A stretch of DNA of 64,000 nt from Dichetophora obliterata. Lineage: Eukaryota > Arthropoda > Insecta > Diptera > Sciomyzidae. The DNA is taken from the NCBI GenBank assembly GCA_963920525.1, contig OY986439.1, positions 209,567,906 to 209,631,905 on the forward strand, in the 5' to 3' direction. The position numbers were made by a program, and so were the translations under genes. Within the stretch, counting starts at the first letter, position 1. Each line of letters begins with the position of its first letter. Below are positions 10,755 through 22,824 of this stretch, one piece after another. The notes under the pieces were generated by a model. The model was not told the origin of the DNA. It ran no database searches and worked only from the letters and a program-made list of their open reading frames with translations.

Positions 10755-12170
10755 GACTACTGGGTTTAAGACGGAAAACTCTGAAGTTTCAAAGGATTTG
10801 GGTGTGGCAAAGCATATGATCATAAACGCATAAGGTAAGTAGAAAAAAAAACCTAAAAAAATTAAAAAAATGATATATTGGAATATTTTTATTTCATAGC
10901 GTAGCCTTTCAACTTTAACCTAATGCACTTTTTTAATTATATTTTCTTTTTTCTTGATGTTTATAAAACTAAATAGCTCACCTGATTGGAATTTTTCACT
11001 TTTTTAATACTGCACGAATTGGCGCGAAAAAGTAAAAAAATTCTTTAAATGTCAATTTTTAAACATTTTTTGGAAAAAGTCTACTTTTGACTTTTTCACC
11101 CATTTGGAAGCAATAGCTTTACAGTGGCTGTGGATTTTTGAGGAATTTTAGAAAAATGCTTTTATCGCGTATGATAAAAAAAACTAAGTAGATTACTATA
11201 AGGAAGATTTTATATAATCCAAAATGTTCACAACTGCATTCTTAGAGATAATTGGGGACGTTCAAACTACATATATAGAGAATTTTAACACAAAACTAAG
11301 TTTTATTAATAGTCTGGTACGAAAAAATAAATTTTTAGCCATAACTTTTGATTGGAAAGAGACATTGGGGTAATTTTTTCACATAAATTATTTTTGAGAC
11401 TTGACTTTTTTGTAAAAAATATAAAAACATTTTGGAAAAAATAAATTTCGCGAAAAAGATCAAAGGGGGTACCCTTGTTGTTTTGATGAAAAAATCAGTA
11501 AAATAACTTTTTTAAATAAATGCTATGTCATATGAAAAGTAGCTAGATGTGCAATTTTTAATTGATTTCATTTTTACAACAACAACAATTTTTGAGTCAT
11601 TTTTTGAGTAAAAACTCAATATTTTGGACCTTTTTTGACATAATCATAAAACATATATACACTGACTTAACGGTACAGTTCAACCTATTTTTGTAAAGTG
11701 ATTTTATTGAACTTTTGAACAAAAAAAATTTGAATGAAATATATTACTGGACAGCGGAGATATTGGCATCGAAAGACCAAACTTTGATTTTCATGTCGTT
11801 TTTTCTCATTCTTAGGCAACGATGTTTTATGAAAAAGTCGTTGTACTGAAAATTTGTCCAATTTTTAAGATATGTGAGTGTTTTTGATGTCAAAATAACA
11901 GAAATTTTTTAAAATTAAATACACAAAAATCTCCGATACTAAAAAGTTTTATAATAACAAAATTACCGTTAGTTGAAAAATTTCAGAGGGGGCGTGGCAA
12001 AAACTAAGTATGTAACATTTTAAGTTGGGATGTCGCTGTCATTAATGGATTAAGTTGTCATTAATGGGTTAAGTTTTATATGATTTGACACTTGTTCGAA
12101 TATACTCGTCTGAAATATATGACGTTAAAGCAAAGGTATTTTTATTTTTAAGTTAAGCCTAAAGGCCCAA
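10755..12170. other. Non-coding AT-rich stretch
   Basis: No coding signal. The sequence is rich in TTTTT and GAAAAA words with no clear repeat period or inverted ends. Confidence 0.4.
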
Positions 12171-12172
12171 AC

Positions 12173-12811
12173 ATAATAGGCTCGAGCTGACTGCAGCCAA
12201 ATTTTATTTGAATACGTAGAAATGATACGTACAAACCATAATTTCTCAAGCCAGCTTTTTCGTCAAGTTCGCTTTCAATTCGAATATTCCGTAAAGAATC
12301 AGCTTTTTTTTCTATCAAACGAAATTAAATTAGCATTAGCTTATTTTCACGATTACGTGAGCTGATTAGTTGCAATTATAAACTCCCCTCCCCTCGTGAG
12401 CAAGAGTAAGCAAAGCTCTTACCCCTCTCCCATGCTTACGTAAACATTGGTACATGCATCGGGAATCTCTGAAAATGTGTTGCGTTTTCAAGCATAGAAA
12501 AGTAGGGTTGCCATATAAAAATAATACTGCTGACGTAATCAGCATCCAGACTCCCCATCCCCCATGTCATCAAAAGTAAGCAAAGCAAAGACCCCCTCCC
12601 CCTGTAGTGCTTACGTAGTTCTTGGATGGCCCCGTGTTACAATTTCTACTGAAAAAACAAAAAAAAAAGAATTGATATACAAATTGGCGAATTTTTTCAA
12701 TGACTTAAGAACGAGCTCGCTCAAGTCATTTCGGTCAATTTAAGTATTTGGTAGAACTTGAGCTAGTTTTCGTTGATTTTTGACATTAGCTGCATCCAGA
12801 TTGAGCCTATT
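12173..12811. mobile_element. Inverted-end element with internal direct repeats
   Basis: The ends share AAACATAATAGGCTC and a nearby CTG..TGCAGC word in inverted orientation (about 12173-12201 and 12784-12811). Inside are two direct repeats, at about 12384-12456 and 12549-12630, each running ACTCCCC, then AGTAAGCAAAGC, then GCTTACGTA. Target duplications are not obvious, so the superfamily is unresolved. Confidence 0.5.
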
Positions 12812-15800
12812 ATGTTTAGCAAAAAAGTAATGCAAAAAAGAAAAGTAATAAAACACTGTGAGCTTCCCTAAGAAGGCATGCTGACTTGTCTGGCTATATG
12901 ATACCTTTACAGGGGCGTCCCTTGTGTGTCGTTTTGCTGCTGATACAATTATATTTTTTGGTACAATCGACTTAAAAGAATTTCATTAAATTCGTCATAA
13001 CTTTTTTATAAAAAGATAAAAAAAAGAGGTAGTTAGATCAAAAACGTACTATTGTAAAAACCCAATATTGTCACTGATACGTATCAAATATATTTTGTGT
13101 GCATACTTTCAGGCTGAACAGTTTGAGAGATATTGGACACGGAGCAGCGTGCTTGCCTTTTATGTATATATTAAGATACATATTTCTAAAAAGTAGTATT
13201 AACCAATAGTTCGAAAAATAGCGGAGTGATTTGGCTTGCAGATCGGAATAAAAATGGCGTAGCGTTTTTCGCACTCTAAGCTTGTGTTTATTCATTAGAA
13301 AACTTTGTCATACTAATAATTTATATAGTTTTTAAGACATTAAATAAGTCGTTCGAGGTCTCAAAAGTTAGAGGCATTAAACGATTTCTGCATATTTTGC
13401 TTTTTGTTTTTCAATCGAAAGAAATATCACAGTTCCATTTTGATTCTCCTGAAAAGCTTTATGTATTAATAATTTGATGCTATCAATAATGCTGTTCATA
13501 ATTTGAACTCTGCAATATACGCCATTTTTACTGCACTCGCTTCTATGGAAATTGCAAGCTTTTATTGGTAGCCCAGGTTTTTTTTTTTAGTTTTTCTTAA
13601 AGTGGTTTTTTAAATGCACTTTTTATTGAAATTATTGAACACTCCGAAACAGACATCGAAAGGTTTGCATTTTAATTAATTGGATTTTTTTCTGCCTTTT
13701 ATCTGATGATGTGTTTCACAAGAAGCAACAACAAAAACTACAAAAACAAATAAAGCACTTTTTTGAAGTGGCAAAATTGGTTGTTTTATTGTTCCTCTTG
13801 TTTTTTTGTTTTTTTTTTGTTTTGGTTTTTTTGTTTTGTGTTTTTGCGTGTTGTCCTTTGCGAAAAAGCAGATAAATAATTGATTTTCATGTTTTTGTTT
13901 TCTTTTTCATTGTTGACTTTGTTGCGTAGGCACTCATACATGAGTGTCAAATTTATTAGGCATTGTTTGCTGTTGTGTTTTTATTGTAGTAGTATGCATG
14001 CATGCTGCATAAATTTTATTCATCATTTATTCATTTGTTTCATGCTGAGCGTATCTAAGCACACATTCATCTATTTTTCTTTTCGCATACTTTGTTCTTA
14101 CATCTTGGCATATCTTGTCATGGACTCAAAAAGGGGTGGGGAGCAGATAGAATTTATTGCTATCTATGTTAAACAGTTCGACAAACAAACAGATAACATT
14201 ACGAATTAAGGAATAATTATAGTAACTCAAGGCACGCACACAAACACACACACACGTAAACGCACACATGCACTTAGTTTATTGCAATCAGCGCTGCCCA
14301 GCAGCCTCTGAATTTTTAGGAATTTGTACTGTAATTTTTTTTGTCCTTGTTAAAAATAACATTTTCAATTTGAAGCCATTTATTTAATAATTATTTTTTA
14401 ATTTTGCTTGAAAATAATAAATATTTGTATTTTTTGTTGTGAAACTTTGAGTATTTACTTTAATTTAACAATATTTTTGCATACTTTTTTATTGAACTGA
14501 AAAATTTCATTATTTTATTTCTTTCATTGGATCGGTTGCCCACGCCTGGGCATAAATAATGCTGTGTTTGTTTGTTTTTTCCCATTAAGTTTTGCTTTTG
14601 TTTGTTTTATTTGTTGCTTGCTTTCATGATTGTCCTTCAGCGAAGAACATAATTAAGTTTAATTGCCCAGCTTAAAAGTATGCATGCATAAGTATGTGCT
14701 ATATGTATTGTCATGCATATAAGTATGTAGTCATGTAATTGATTATATGTTTTATTTTTGCTTTAATAATTAAACATCAAGAAATTGCCACAAGGTGAAA
14801 AAGCATTATTTTCATTTGAAGCACTATTTGATGAATTTAAAAAATTTCAAAGTCGCCTTTTAGGCTTATTATATGTTATATATAACTATAATTAATTATA
14901 TGTTATATATAACTTATATTTTTTATAACACAGTCCAACAGCCAAAACAATCACAGACTTTGAACAAAGAACTATGGAAGAAGAAGGCAAACAAATTTAT
15001 ACGTGTACTAGCTATTTCCCGGAGCGCAATGCTACGCCTTACCTTTATATTTATTAATTTGCTTGTGTGTCTGTGTCGAAATAATTTGACACCGAAAACT
15101 TTCCGAAAGTTTGAACTCAATCCAACACACAGAGGTGCATTTCTTAAATCTAGCCGGCCAAAAGTTGGTTCTAAAAATTTCTGCCGGTGTAAAAAAAACC
15201 TTTACAATACAAAAGTCAATATCCAAAGGATAATATTAGCACTTTCCACGCCCATCGCAAAACTTTATGCTTCTTGTAATAAAAAATTTTTTAAGAACTT
15301 AGCAATATAAACACTTGCTGCATTGTTAATTTTATAAAGACTAGTATTTAAGAAGCATGCTATGAATTATGATTTAGCAGATATAAGTGTAAACTATTGA
15401 GAGATTTTCTTATTACATAATTTTGACTGCCACGAAATAGTCGCGTCTTTAAAAAATTAATTGAAAGAAAAAAGTGTTTATTTTTCCACTAGTTAAAGTA
15501 AAAAAAGTAGAGTTTCACAAGGTTTCCCGGCATTGATTTTAAGCTTAACGGAAAGATTACGAAATTCGCTTTCGGAAGTAATAATTTTTGAGTACGGAAG
15601 GTTGGTCTTTTTTAACCGTGTGCACCGTTAAATATATTACCAGTGCACCAATGGCAGCTACAAAATATAAAAAAGAATTCTTTTTGCAAAAAAAAAAAAT
15701 TGCAAATCAGAACAGGAAATGTCAAAATAATAGTCTAAAAAAGAAAACAGAGCTTCAAAAAGAATTCCGAGTTAAAATGGTCTTGATCGTGAATGTGCCT

Positions 15801-16023
15801 AAGCCAGGTGATGATAATACCAAAGACGGCAATAGTAGTCGATGATTTTTTGAAAATCACGAATTGGCAGCTGAAACTACTGTAAAGGTTGGACGCGCGT
15901 AATCTTAAGCAATATATTGCTTACGCGGTTTAAAGTTTTACGCGTGCGAAAAATACTTTTAGTATAATTAATTGCCAGCGCTTAAGAACGCTGTTGGCCT
16001 GTTTAAAAAAAATATTCTTTAGC
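12812..16023. other. Non-coding stretch with simple repeats
   Basis: No gene was recognised. A (CA)n-like tract lies at about 14235-14271. TGTTTG/TTTTG-rich runs lie at 13795-13850 and 14565-14620. A near-palindrome GCGTAATCTTAAG..TTGCTTACGC lies around 15896-15930. The ORF at 14873-15310 is overlapped on the other strand by ORFs of similar quality and has no family features. The ORF at 15588-15845 is lysine-rich and unassigned. Confidence 0.4.
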
Positions 16024-16044
16024 GCCGTCACTAGACTTGCCAAC

Positions 16045-16118
16045 CGTCCAGTTTTCGTCGGGACAGACCAGTTTTTGAGTGTAATGTCCCGTGTCCCGAC
16101 GATACCCTGAACTGGACG
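16045..16118. repeat. Subterminal inverted repeat of the hAT element
   Basis: CGTCCAGTTTTCGTCGGGAC at 16045 is answered by GTCCCGACG and AACTGGACG ending at 16118. A related GTCCAGTTTTGG lies near the right end (18613). Such motifs are plausible transposase-binding sites; this role is inferred from position. Confidence 0.55.
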
Positions 16119-16419
16119 CCATTTGTCCCGTTTTGAGAAAAAAACTAACATTTTCATTAATTTTCGCAAAAAAAATATTTGGATAACTTTAGCACTTATT
16201 TTTTGTACTACTACATTAATTTTTATTAGCAACACTGAAATTTTTTAATAGATTAGCAACACTAGAATTTTTATTAGATTAGCAACACTTGTTTATTTTG
16301 ATTTTTTTCTGTCATTTGTCAAAGTATTCAGCGAATAGAACGTGATTATTTTTTGTAGAGGCATTTCTTAGTAAATATTATTTTCAATAAATTTGCGCAA
16401 TTATTAAAACGTTTAAACT

Positions 16420-18424
16420 TTGTATAGGAAAATGAACAGAAAAGGACCAGCAGATCTAAATGAATCGGCAGCAACAAAGGATGGGGGAAAAAACAAAACA
16501 AAAAGGTTTTGCAAATTCCAATCAGATTGGTTGAAGTTACCGGATTTCCAGAGCTGGTTAAGAAATACGCAAGATGATGAAATGAGTGCCTTTTGTAGTG
16601 TTTGCAAACTAAATTTTTCAGTAAAATTTGAAGGAGTTGCAATGGTGAAAAAGCATGCAAATTCCAAAAAACATATACAACTCGTAAATGCAATGAACGA
16701 TAGTGCCAGGCTGACAAAGTTTTTTACAAAACCCAATACAATTGATGAGGACGAAGCTATAATATCTGAAATAGCATTAACATATCATGGTGTAATGCAT
16801 AATCACAGCTATATGTCTCAAGATTGTGGTATAAAACTTGTAAAAAAATTGTTCAGTGATTCGAAAAAAAGCCAACGTATTCACTGCGGACGAACGAAGG
16901 CTGAGGCAATTGTTGAGAATGTGTTAGCTCCATATTCTATTGAAAATATTTTATCTGATGTTGGTGGTGGTCCTATTTCTATAGCCACAGATGCTTCCAA
17001 CAAGGGAAATAAAAAACTGTTTCCTATTGCAATTCGATATTTTTCAATTAAGAAAGGACCAACAACATTTCTTATTGATTTTTATGAAGATAACGAGAGA
17101 CATCGGAAGCCATAGCAGCAAAGTTGATTGAAAGCCTAGAAAAATCCGGAATGGTGCGAAATAATAAATTAGTAGCATATGGAGCAGACAATGCATCTGT
17201 TAACTATGGAAAATTTAAATCAGTATTTCAACATCTGAAACGAATACTGAATTTACCGAATTTGATTGCTGGACATTGTCATGCTCATATTTTGCATAAT
17301 ACTGCTAAACAAGCACTAAAAACTTTAACGTTTAATGTAGAAAGTTTTGTTATTGAAGTTTTCAGTGAATTTTCTTCAAGTGCTAAAAATCTAGCAGAAC
17401 TGAAAGTTTTTTTCAATTTTATGGAAACTGATTATATCCAATTACTAGGGCATTCCCGTATTAGATTTCTCACATTATTTCCAGCCGTTGATCGTATTCT
17501 TCAATCTTGGCCTGTTTTAAAATCGTATTTTTTAAGTAAAGGAGAAGAAAATGTTTCCAAACTAATTTGGAAATTTGTTGCCTGTGATCAAGATTCGGAA
17601 GTACAGCAAGACGAAAATCAGTTATCCGAGGCATACCTGTCATATATTATCCGAGGCATATTATGAATATATTATCATCACATATTAAACATTTAGAAAG
17701 TGATTATATCCAACCTACAGAAGTTTATGATATTTTTCAGGAAATTAAATTAGAATTTTCGAATAGATTGGAAAAACTCTTTTTTGGATTTAAAGCAAAT
17801 CAAATCTTGTTGCAACTAGATCGAAAGAAAAAAGAATATTTCACTAAGGAAGCCGTTTGTGTGTATGAAAAAATTTTAGTTTATTTGAATAAGTGGTTTG
17901 ATTATTCAACTGATGGATTCTTTTATAAATGTAAACAGTTTAATTTGGATAATGAGTTAACATATGATGAAGTGGTAGAAGTTGCTAAAAAATTAGAAAT
18001 ACCGATAGATAAGGATGCTTTATTTTCGGAAATATGTTTCCTAAATAGCATTTTGCCAAAACTGAATATCATTATTGAACAATCTAGTGCAACAACTTCC
18101 GAAAAACCGCATTCAAATAAAGTGATCCAAAAATGGTTAAAATTTTTCGATAGTGGGGAAAGTCCAAATTTATTTATGATAGTGCAATATATTTTCATTG
18201 TTCCGCCTAGTAATTGCTATGTAGAGCGTGTTTTCAGCGTCATGAAAAATAAGTGGCATGACACTCGCTCTAGAATGCTTGTACCTTTTGTTAAAGCCGA
18301 GTTGCTGGTCCATTTCAATTTCAGCTTCAGTTGTGCTGAGTTTGTTGAATTTATTACTTCAAATAAAGACTTAATAAAAGCTGCTAAAAGTGATAAAAAA
18401 TATAAATTTAAAACTAAAGACTAA
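16420..18424 (+). pseudogene. hAT transposase, broken by two frameshifts
   Basis: The coding sequence falls in three frames (16420-17115, 17124-17666, 17663-18424), about 665 residues in total, which fits a full-length hAT transposase. Segment 1 carries a BED-like zinc finger (C59, C62, H79, H85) and the first acidic motif ATDASNKGN. Segment 2 carries GADNAS and GHCHAHILHN. Segment 3 carries NCYVERVFSVM, with the third catalytic acidic residue and the C-terminal dimerisation region. The first break is a GA duplication near 17091-17096: removing two bases joins NE to TSEAIAAKLIE. The second lies beside a 14-bp direct repeat (17622-17635 and 17647-17660), but deleting one 25-bp unit does not restore the frame. 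The protein would cut and paste the element in the nucleus; this copy is inactive. Confidence 0.88.
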
Positions 18425-18656
18425 TATAATTAAACTTTATTCAATAATTTATGTTCCTATTAATATTAACTATTCCTATAATATTTACGTTTTTGTTTTG
18501 CTAATGTTTTATCAGTCTAGATTTGATATAATTTGAATTAATATGTTATTTTTTTTAATAAATAAAATAGGAAAATAATTATAAACGAATTTTGTTTGAA
18601 TTTTTTTTTAGTGTCCAGTTTTGGAAATTTCAAAAGGTGGCAAGTCTAGCCGTCAC

Positions 18657-19080
18657 TCAAAGGTGCCTTCAGGAGCTTTAGAATAAAAATAAGGAGCAAT
18701 TAGTTTAAAGCTCAAAACTTAAGTGATTTTATTTTAAGATTTTCTTCGGCTTATAAAGCCAAGTAGCAGTATTTTTTTTACTTAAAATAAATACAAAATT
18801 AAATATCTATCTTATTTAATATAATTGTAACTAAGTAGAATATTAGTTTATGTAGTCATTGTAATGTAGTTATGTAGTGTAGTTATGTAAACAAAAAGTG
18901 CAAGTGAATAAGAATGTAAACAATAGTTATGTGTTTGTTTTGTTTGTTTGCTACATAAATGTGCTTAGGCTACGTTTATAGAAATGTTAGTTTGCAGACT
19001 AGATCTTTATGTGTTAAATGTTTATAGATAACAAGTGCATGGAATAAATGTGTTTAAGTTAGAGTTATAGCAATGTTTAG
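18657..19080. other. AT-rich spacer
   Basis: No coding signal. Repeated GTAGTTATGTA words lie around 18850-18890. Confidence 0.4.
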
Positions 19081-19086
19081 ATTGAA

Positions 19087-19500
19087 GTGCACTACACTAC
19101 TGACATTGATATTAATTTAGTTTACCGCATAGAAGTTATTTTGGCGCTATTTTCATGTGGGCATACAATTAATATAGATGAATTTTCTACTTATACCAAG
19201 AAAGCTGCAAAGCTCTATATCACACTCTACCCGAGATATCCAATGACCCCTACGATGAATAATATATTGGTCCATGGATACATAGTTACAGAAAAAGCTC
19301 TGCTTTCAATAGGCCAATTATCCGAAGAGGCCGCTTAAGCCGGCAATAAGCATTTCCGACAATACCGGTAAAACTTTTCAAGAAAATGTTTAATAGTGTC
19401 ATGCAATAGATATGTTTTAAACAGACTACTCTTAACTTCTTATCCTCTGATTACGGGAATGAGGCCAATACCAAAAAAGATAAGCAAAAGATAAGCAATT
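19087..19500 (+). pseudogene. Remnant of a repeat-encoded protein (C-terminal part)
   Basis: The reading frame starts in the TDIDINLVYRIEVILALFSC region, continues with TKKAAKLYITLYPRYPMTPT and GQLSEEAA, and then has a stop at 19336-19338. Reading on past this and a second stop (about 19369) gives AGNKHFRQYR, NFSRKC and VLNRLLLTSYPLITGMRPIP. The continued sense over two stops shows a decayed gene rather than a chance ORF. The pattern LYPWYPM..HKIL.HG...LLPIGQLSEEA is familiar to me from protein fragments scattered through arthropod genomes and probably transposon-derived. I cannot name the superfamily with confidence. Confidence 0.55.
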
Positions 19501-19923
19501 GTTAAATAAACTAAACTATACTAAACTAAACTAAACAGTTTTTAAAAGAAACTCTAAGCATACTGCTTACAGCCGAACCTTACTCCGAAGTATTGCATGG
19601 TGGTGAATAGGCAAAAGAGGCTGAGTTATTATTTTCTGAATCGGAATGCTGCAGTTCCTCATCAGAAAGAAAACACTTAAATAATTGAATTGTTTTTTTT
19701 TAATAATAATTAAAATTTTTATAAAAGGCTTAAATATTCTTGTATATTGTATATTTAGTTTTGATTTAAGATTTCAATTTTCATTGGTAAAAAAAGTCAA
19801 GTAAGTATTTAAATATACGTTTTATTACCAAAATAAGCATTGAAATAAATACCTTTGAGATCGATTATCGTGGTAAAATAATTTTGGCCACCTAGATCTT
19901 CAAATAAAATTTTGGCCACTTAT

Positions 19924-20187
19924 GACCCAAGACTGATAGAGGGTTAAAAAAGTACAAACTCAGAAAACAGACGTCACTTCTGCTATTAAAAAAGATCCGT
20001 TTGAGACCTAGTTGAGAAAAATATAGGTGGGTCATAAATGACCCATTGATCGAACAGGGTTAAGGATACAAAAAAATCAGTAAACAAACATAACTAAATA
20101 ATATTTTTGCTACAAAAAGTTTTAATGTTCACAAAATAAAAAAATTGGGGTGGGTCAATATGACCTAATTGTCGTACAGGGTTAAGG
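19924..20187. repeat. Three tandem GGGTTAA-ending units with GGGTCA/TGACCC palindromes
   Basis: Units start at about 19924, 20040 and 20162. Each has GACC(C/T)A..., a short spacer, A(C/G)AGGG and then TTAA. The middle unit includes the inverted pair TGGGTCAT/ATGACCCA (around 20028-20045). Read on the minus strand, each is TTAA followed by CCCT, the form of piggyBac ends. This may be a decayed piggyBac-type terminus with repeated subterminal motifs; no transposase is present. Confidence 0.4.
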
Positions 20188-20189
20188 AT

Positions 20190-20660
20190 ATCAAAAATCA
20201 AAAAACATACATCAATACAAACTGCTTACCTAATAAAATAATGTTGTCCGCCTACATCGATAAAATACCCCTATATGCAACGGTTAGTTTCGGAGTAATC
20301 GATTTTTTGGTTTTGGAGATTTAAAGAGATGTAGAACAACGCACATTGGGGTATTTCATACCAATTTGTGAGATTAATTAAAAAAATCAAATCGAAGCTA
20401 CCCAACCATGATTGGTATCGTTCAAAAGAGAATAGAATTCTACATCACTATGTGAAAAAAATTGAAAAAAAGTCAACGGTATCCGTGCACTGCGATTGCA
20501 AATTTGACGTTTTCTTTACTTTTGGTGCGCGCATAGAAAAAACACAAAAATTTTTATATTTCCAAGTGGTTTTTCTTGAAACATTAAATAAGTAAAATTC
20601 TTTGAGCAATGAAACCTTCTACCTCAGGTATTTTTGGAACGTCAAATGAAATATATTAGT
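20190..20660. other. Non-coding stretch
   Basis: The ORF at 20368-20595 has no recognisable domain. I see nothing else to report. Confidence 0.35.
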
Positions 20661-20666
20661 ACAAAA

Positions 20667-20870
20667 AGTGTCTGTTCGTATTTTTAATGTTTTTTCTCGT
20701 GCTGGCTTATAAAATGTGTGTTTTTAGGTACATATGTAAGCATATAGTTGTGAATACCACTCAATTCAGTGAAACTCTTTTTTTTTGTTTTGTTACAACA
20801 AATATAAGTGATAAGTTAAAAAAAAAAAGTTTGAAAGTTTTCTGCGGTTTTTAAGAATAACTTTTTTTCA
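20667..20870 (+). repeat. Direct repeat of 21433-21625
   Basis: TTCGTATTTTTAATGTTTTT, GGCTTATAAAATGTGTGTTT and ACAACAAATATAAGTGAT occur in the same order here and at 21433-21600, with small indels. The second copy leads directly into the 153-bp array at 21590, so this is probably an orphan upstream segment of the same dispersed repeat. Confidence 0.6.
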
Positions 20871-21432
20871 TGCCCATGCAATTGAAATACATATATGCAA
20901 GTAATAGTCGAAAAATTGAAATGTGTACATGAAGTTAGTGTTACTATTGTTGTTGTTGCTGTTTTTTTTTATTTGTTTTGTTTTCTTTGTTTTTATAAAT
21001 TAATAAAGGTTAACAACAAGTGGCGAAGCAACTATTTGTTTATTGGAGGGGAAAGGTACTCTGTGTTGCGTGTACGTTGCTGTGTTCATGTTGTTTTTGT
21101 TAGTGCTTTTTTATGTTTTTTTTTTTTTTAATAATATAATTAACGTCAACAGTTAGTGATGTAGCTTCAGTTTGTTTATTAGAGGGGTAAAAGTACGAAA
21201 TATTTTGGTTTATATCACTATTCCGTAGAATAGTAATAGAATAGCAATATTTTTGCATTGCATATGTATTTCATTAATATTAAGGCAAAAAAAATAAAGT
21301 TCCATATATTAAATGGTTTTGTGATGATTTTCATACTTTCTAATTGTTTGTTAACTAAAAAATATATATTTCGTTACTAAGAGGCTTGACTCCTAGTATT
21401 AGTAATCACACTTTTTGCTATCACTTACCCCA

Positions 21433-22127
21433 GTTCGTATTTTTAATGTTTTTTCCCGTCTAGGCTTATAAAATGTGTGTTTTTAGGTACATACTCGTAT
21501 GTAAGCATAAAGTTGTGAATTCAGTGGAAGTCTATTTTTTTTTTTGAAACAACAAATATAAGTGATATGTTACCAAAAAAAACTAAAAGTAATTTTAAGA
21601 GATTTTACGGTTTTCATAAAGCCACTTTGTATGGGAGGTAGGCGTGGTTTTCATCCGATTTGGTTGAATTTCATACTTGAAGCGGATATTAAATGTCAAA
21701 GCTTATATACATAAAAAAAGTCGATATATGAAGTTTTGTGGAATTTAAAGAGATATTACCGTTTTGAATAAAGTCACTTTGTATGGGAGGTAGGCGTGGT
21801 TTTCATCCGATTTGGTTGAATTTCATACTTGAAGCGGATATTAAATGTCAAAGCTTATATACAAAAAAAAAAAATCGATATATGAAGTTTTGTGGAATTT
21901 AAAGAGATATTACCGTTTTGAATGAAGTCACTTTGTATGGGAGGTAGGCGTGGTTTTCATCCGATTTGGTTGAATTTCATACTTGAAGCGGATATTAAAT
22001 GTCAAAGCTTATATACAAAAAAAAAAAATCGATATATGAAGTTTTGTGGAATTTAAAGAGATATTACCGTTTTGAATGAAGTCACTTTGTATGGGAGGTA
22101 GGCGTGGTTTTCATCCGATTTGGTTCA
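21433..22127 (-). repeat. 153-bp minisatellite array of a Helentron-like repeat
   Basis: The unit word CACTTTGTATGGGAGGTAGG starts at 21623, 21775, 21929 and 22083, giving periods of 152, 154 and 154 bp. Units 2 and 3 are nearly identical. Each unit also has ATCCGATTTGGTTGAATTTC and GAAGCGGATATTAAATGTC. The reverse complement (CCTACCTCCCATACAAAGTG) matches the word before TGACGTCATC in the repeats at 2224 and 26717, so the array belongs to the same DINE/Helentron-like family, in minus orientation. The last unit is partial. Confidence 0.7.
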
Positions 22128-22215
22128 TTTTCGATTCTAATCTTTATATTTTAGAAACAAGCTTAAATACCAAATTTCATTACAATAGCTTCAAAATTAC
22201 GGCTTTAATTGTGTC

Positions 22216-22244
22216 GATAGACAGACAGACGGACGGACGGACAG
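22216..22244 (+). repeat. GACA/GGAC microsatellite
   Basis: The tract reads GATAGACAGACAGACGGACG and continues GACGGACAG. It sits just downstream of the 153-bp array, which fits the DINE-like layout of minisatellite followed by microsatellite. The flanking sequence up to 22820 has no coding signal. Confidence 0.6.
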
Positions 22245-22824
22245 AAATTTTTTTTCATCTTTGGACCGATTCTAACTAAAACACAAAGTCAAAAATTCCC
22301 TCCGTCTGCTAGATGATTTGATCACAATTTTCAGGGTTCAATACCCCACTGTGCAACGCTTTCTTTTTTATCTCGCACATATTTTATGTGGTTATTAGTT
22401 TATATAAAATTCATCATTCTTCCAATTTGAAGGCTTTAACTTTCATAAGTGGTAAAATATCGTGCTTAAGGTGTTAATGTTGTATGGGAGGTGACACGCC
22501 CCGTTGCCTTATAACTCTTATATTAGTGGTGGGCGCTGACTTTGATAACAACTTTGATTTTAATTTCAAAAGTCAACTTATTCGGTTTTGTTAAATTTCG
22601 TTGTTAAGCGCCACCTATTGCCAAATTTTTGCACTATGTGCACAACAAACAGTCTATAGCTTTTGTAGAGTAACAGTATTTTACGTGAATTTGCACTTTC
22701 TGAGTTCGCTGAGCATAAACAATTAAGTGGACGGATATGTGCATACGAACAGCTGCGAGCGAAAGAATAACAGTATTCTTATATTCAGATATGCTTGGAT
22801 AAATAATACTCGTCTACAAACTTA

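Larger units (their letters stand above)
16032..18648 (+). mobile_element. hAT transposon, 2617 bp, with target duplication
   Basis: The termini are TAGACTTGCCA in inverted orientation. An identical 8-bp target duplication GCCGTCAC lies at 16024-16031 and 18649-18656. An 8-bp duplication plus a hAT-type transposase (16420-18424) identifies the superfamily securely. The left subterminal region contains a strong inverted repeat (16045-16118). The perfect duplication suggests a fairly recent insertion, although the transposase has already acquired frameshifts. Confidence 0.93.

Noticed and set aside
13880..14209. 109-aa ORF as a membrane protein gene
   Set aside because: The hydrophobicity follows from a T-rich strand; no family motif and no supporting structure.
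14873..15310. 145-aa ORF as a gene
   Set aside because: Two antisense ORFs of similar quality overlap it and the translation shows no domain; likely fortuitous.
17085..17130. Programmed frameshift in the hAT transposase
   Set aside because: The break is a simple GA duplication with no slippery heptamer; decay is the better explanation.
17622..17660. A 25-bp tandem duplication as the cause of the second hAT frameshift
   Set aside because: Deleting one unit leads to a third frame with an early stop, so it cannot be the sole cause.
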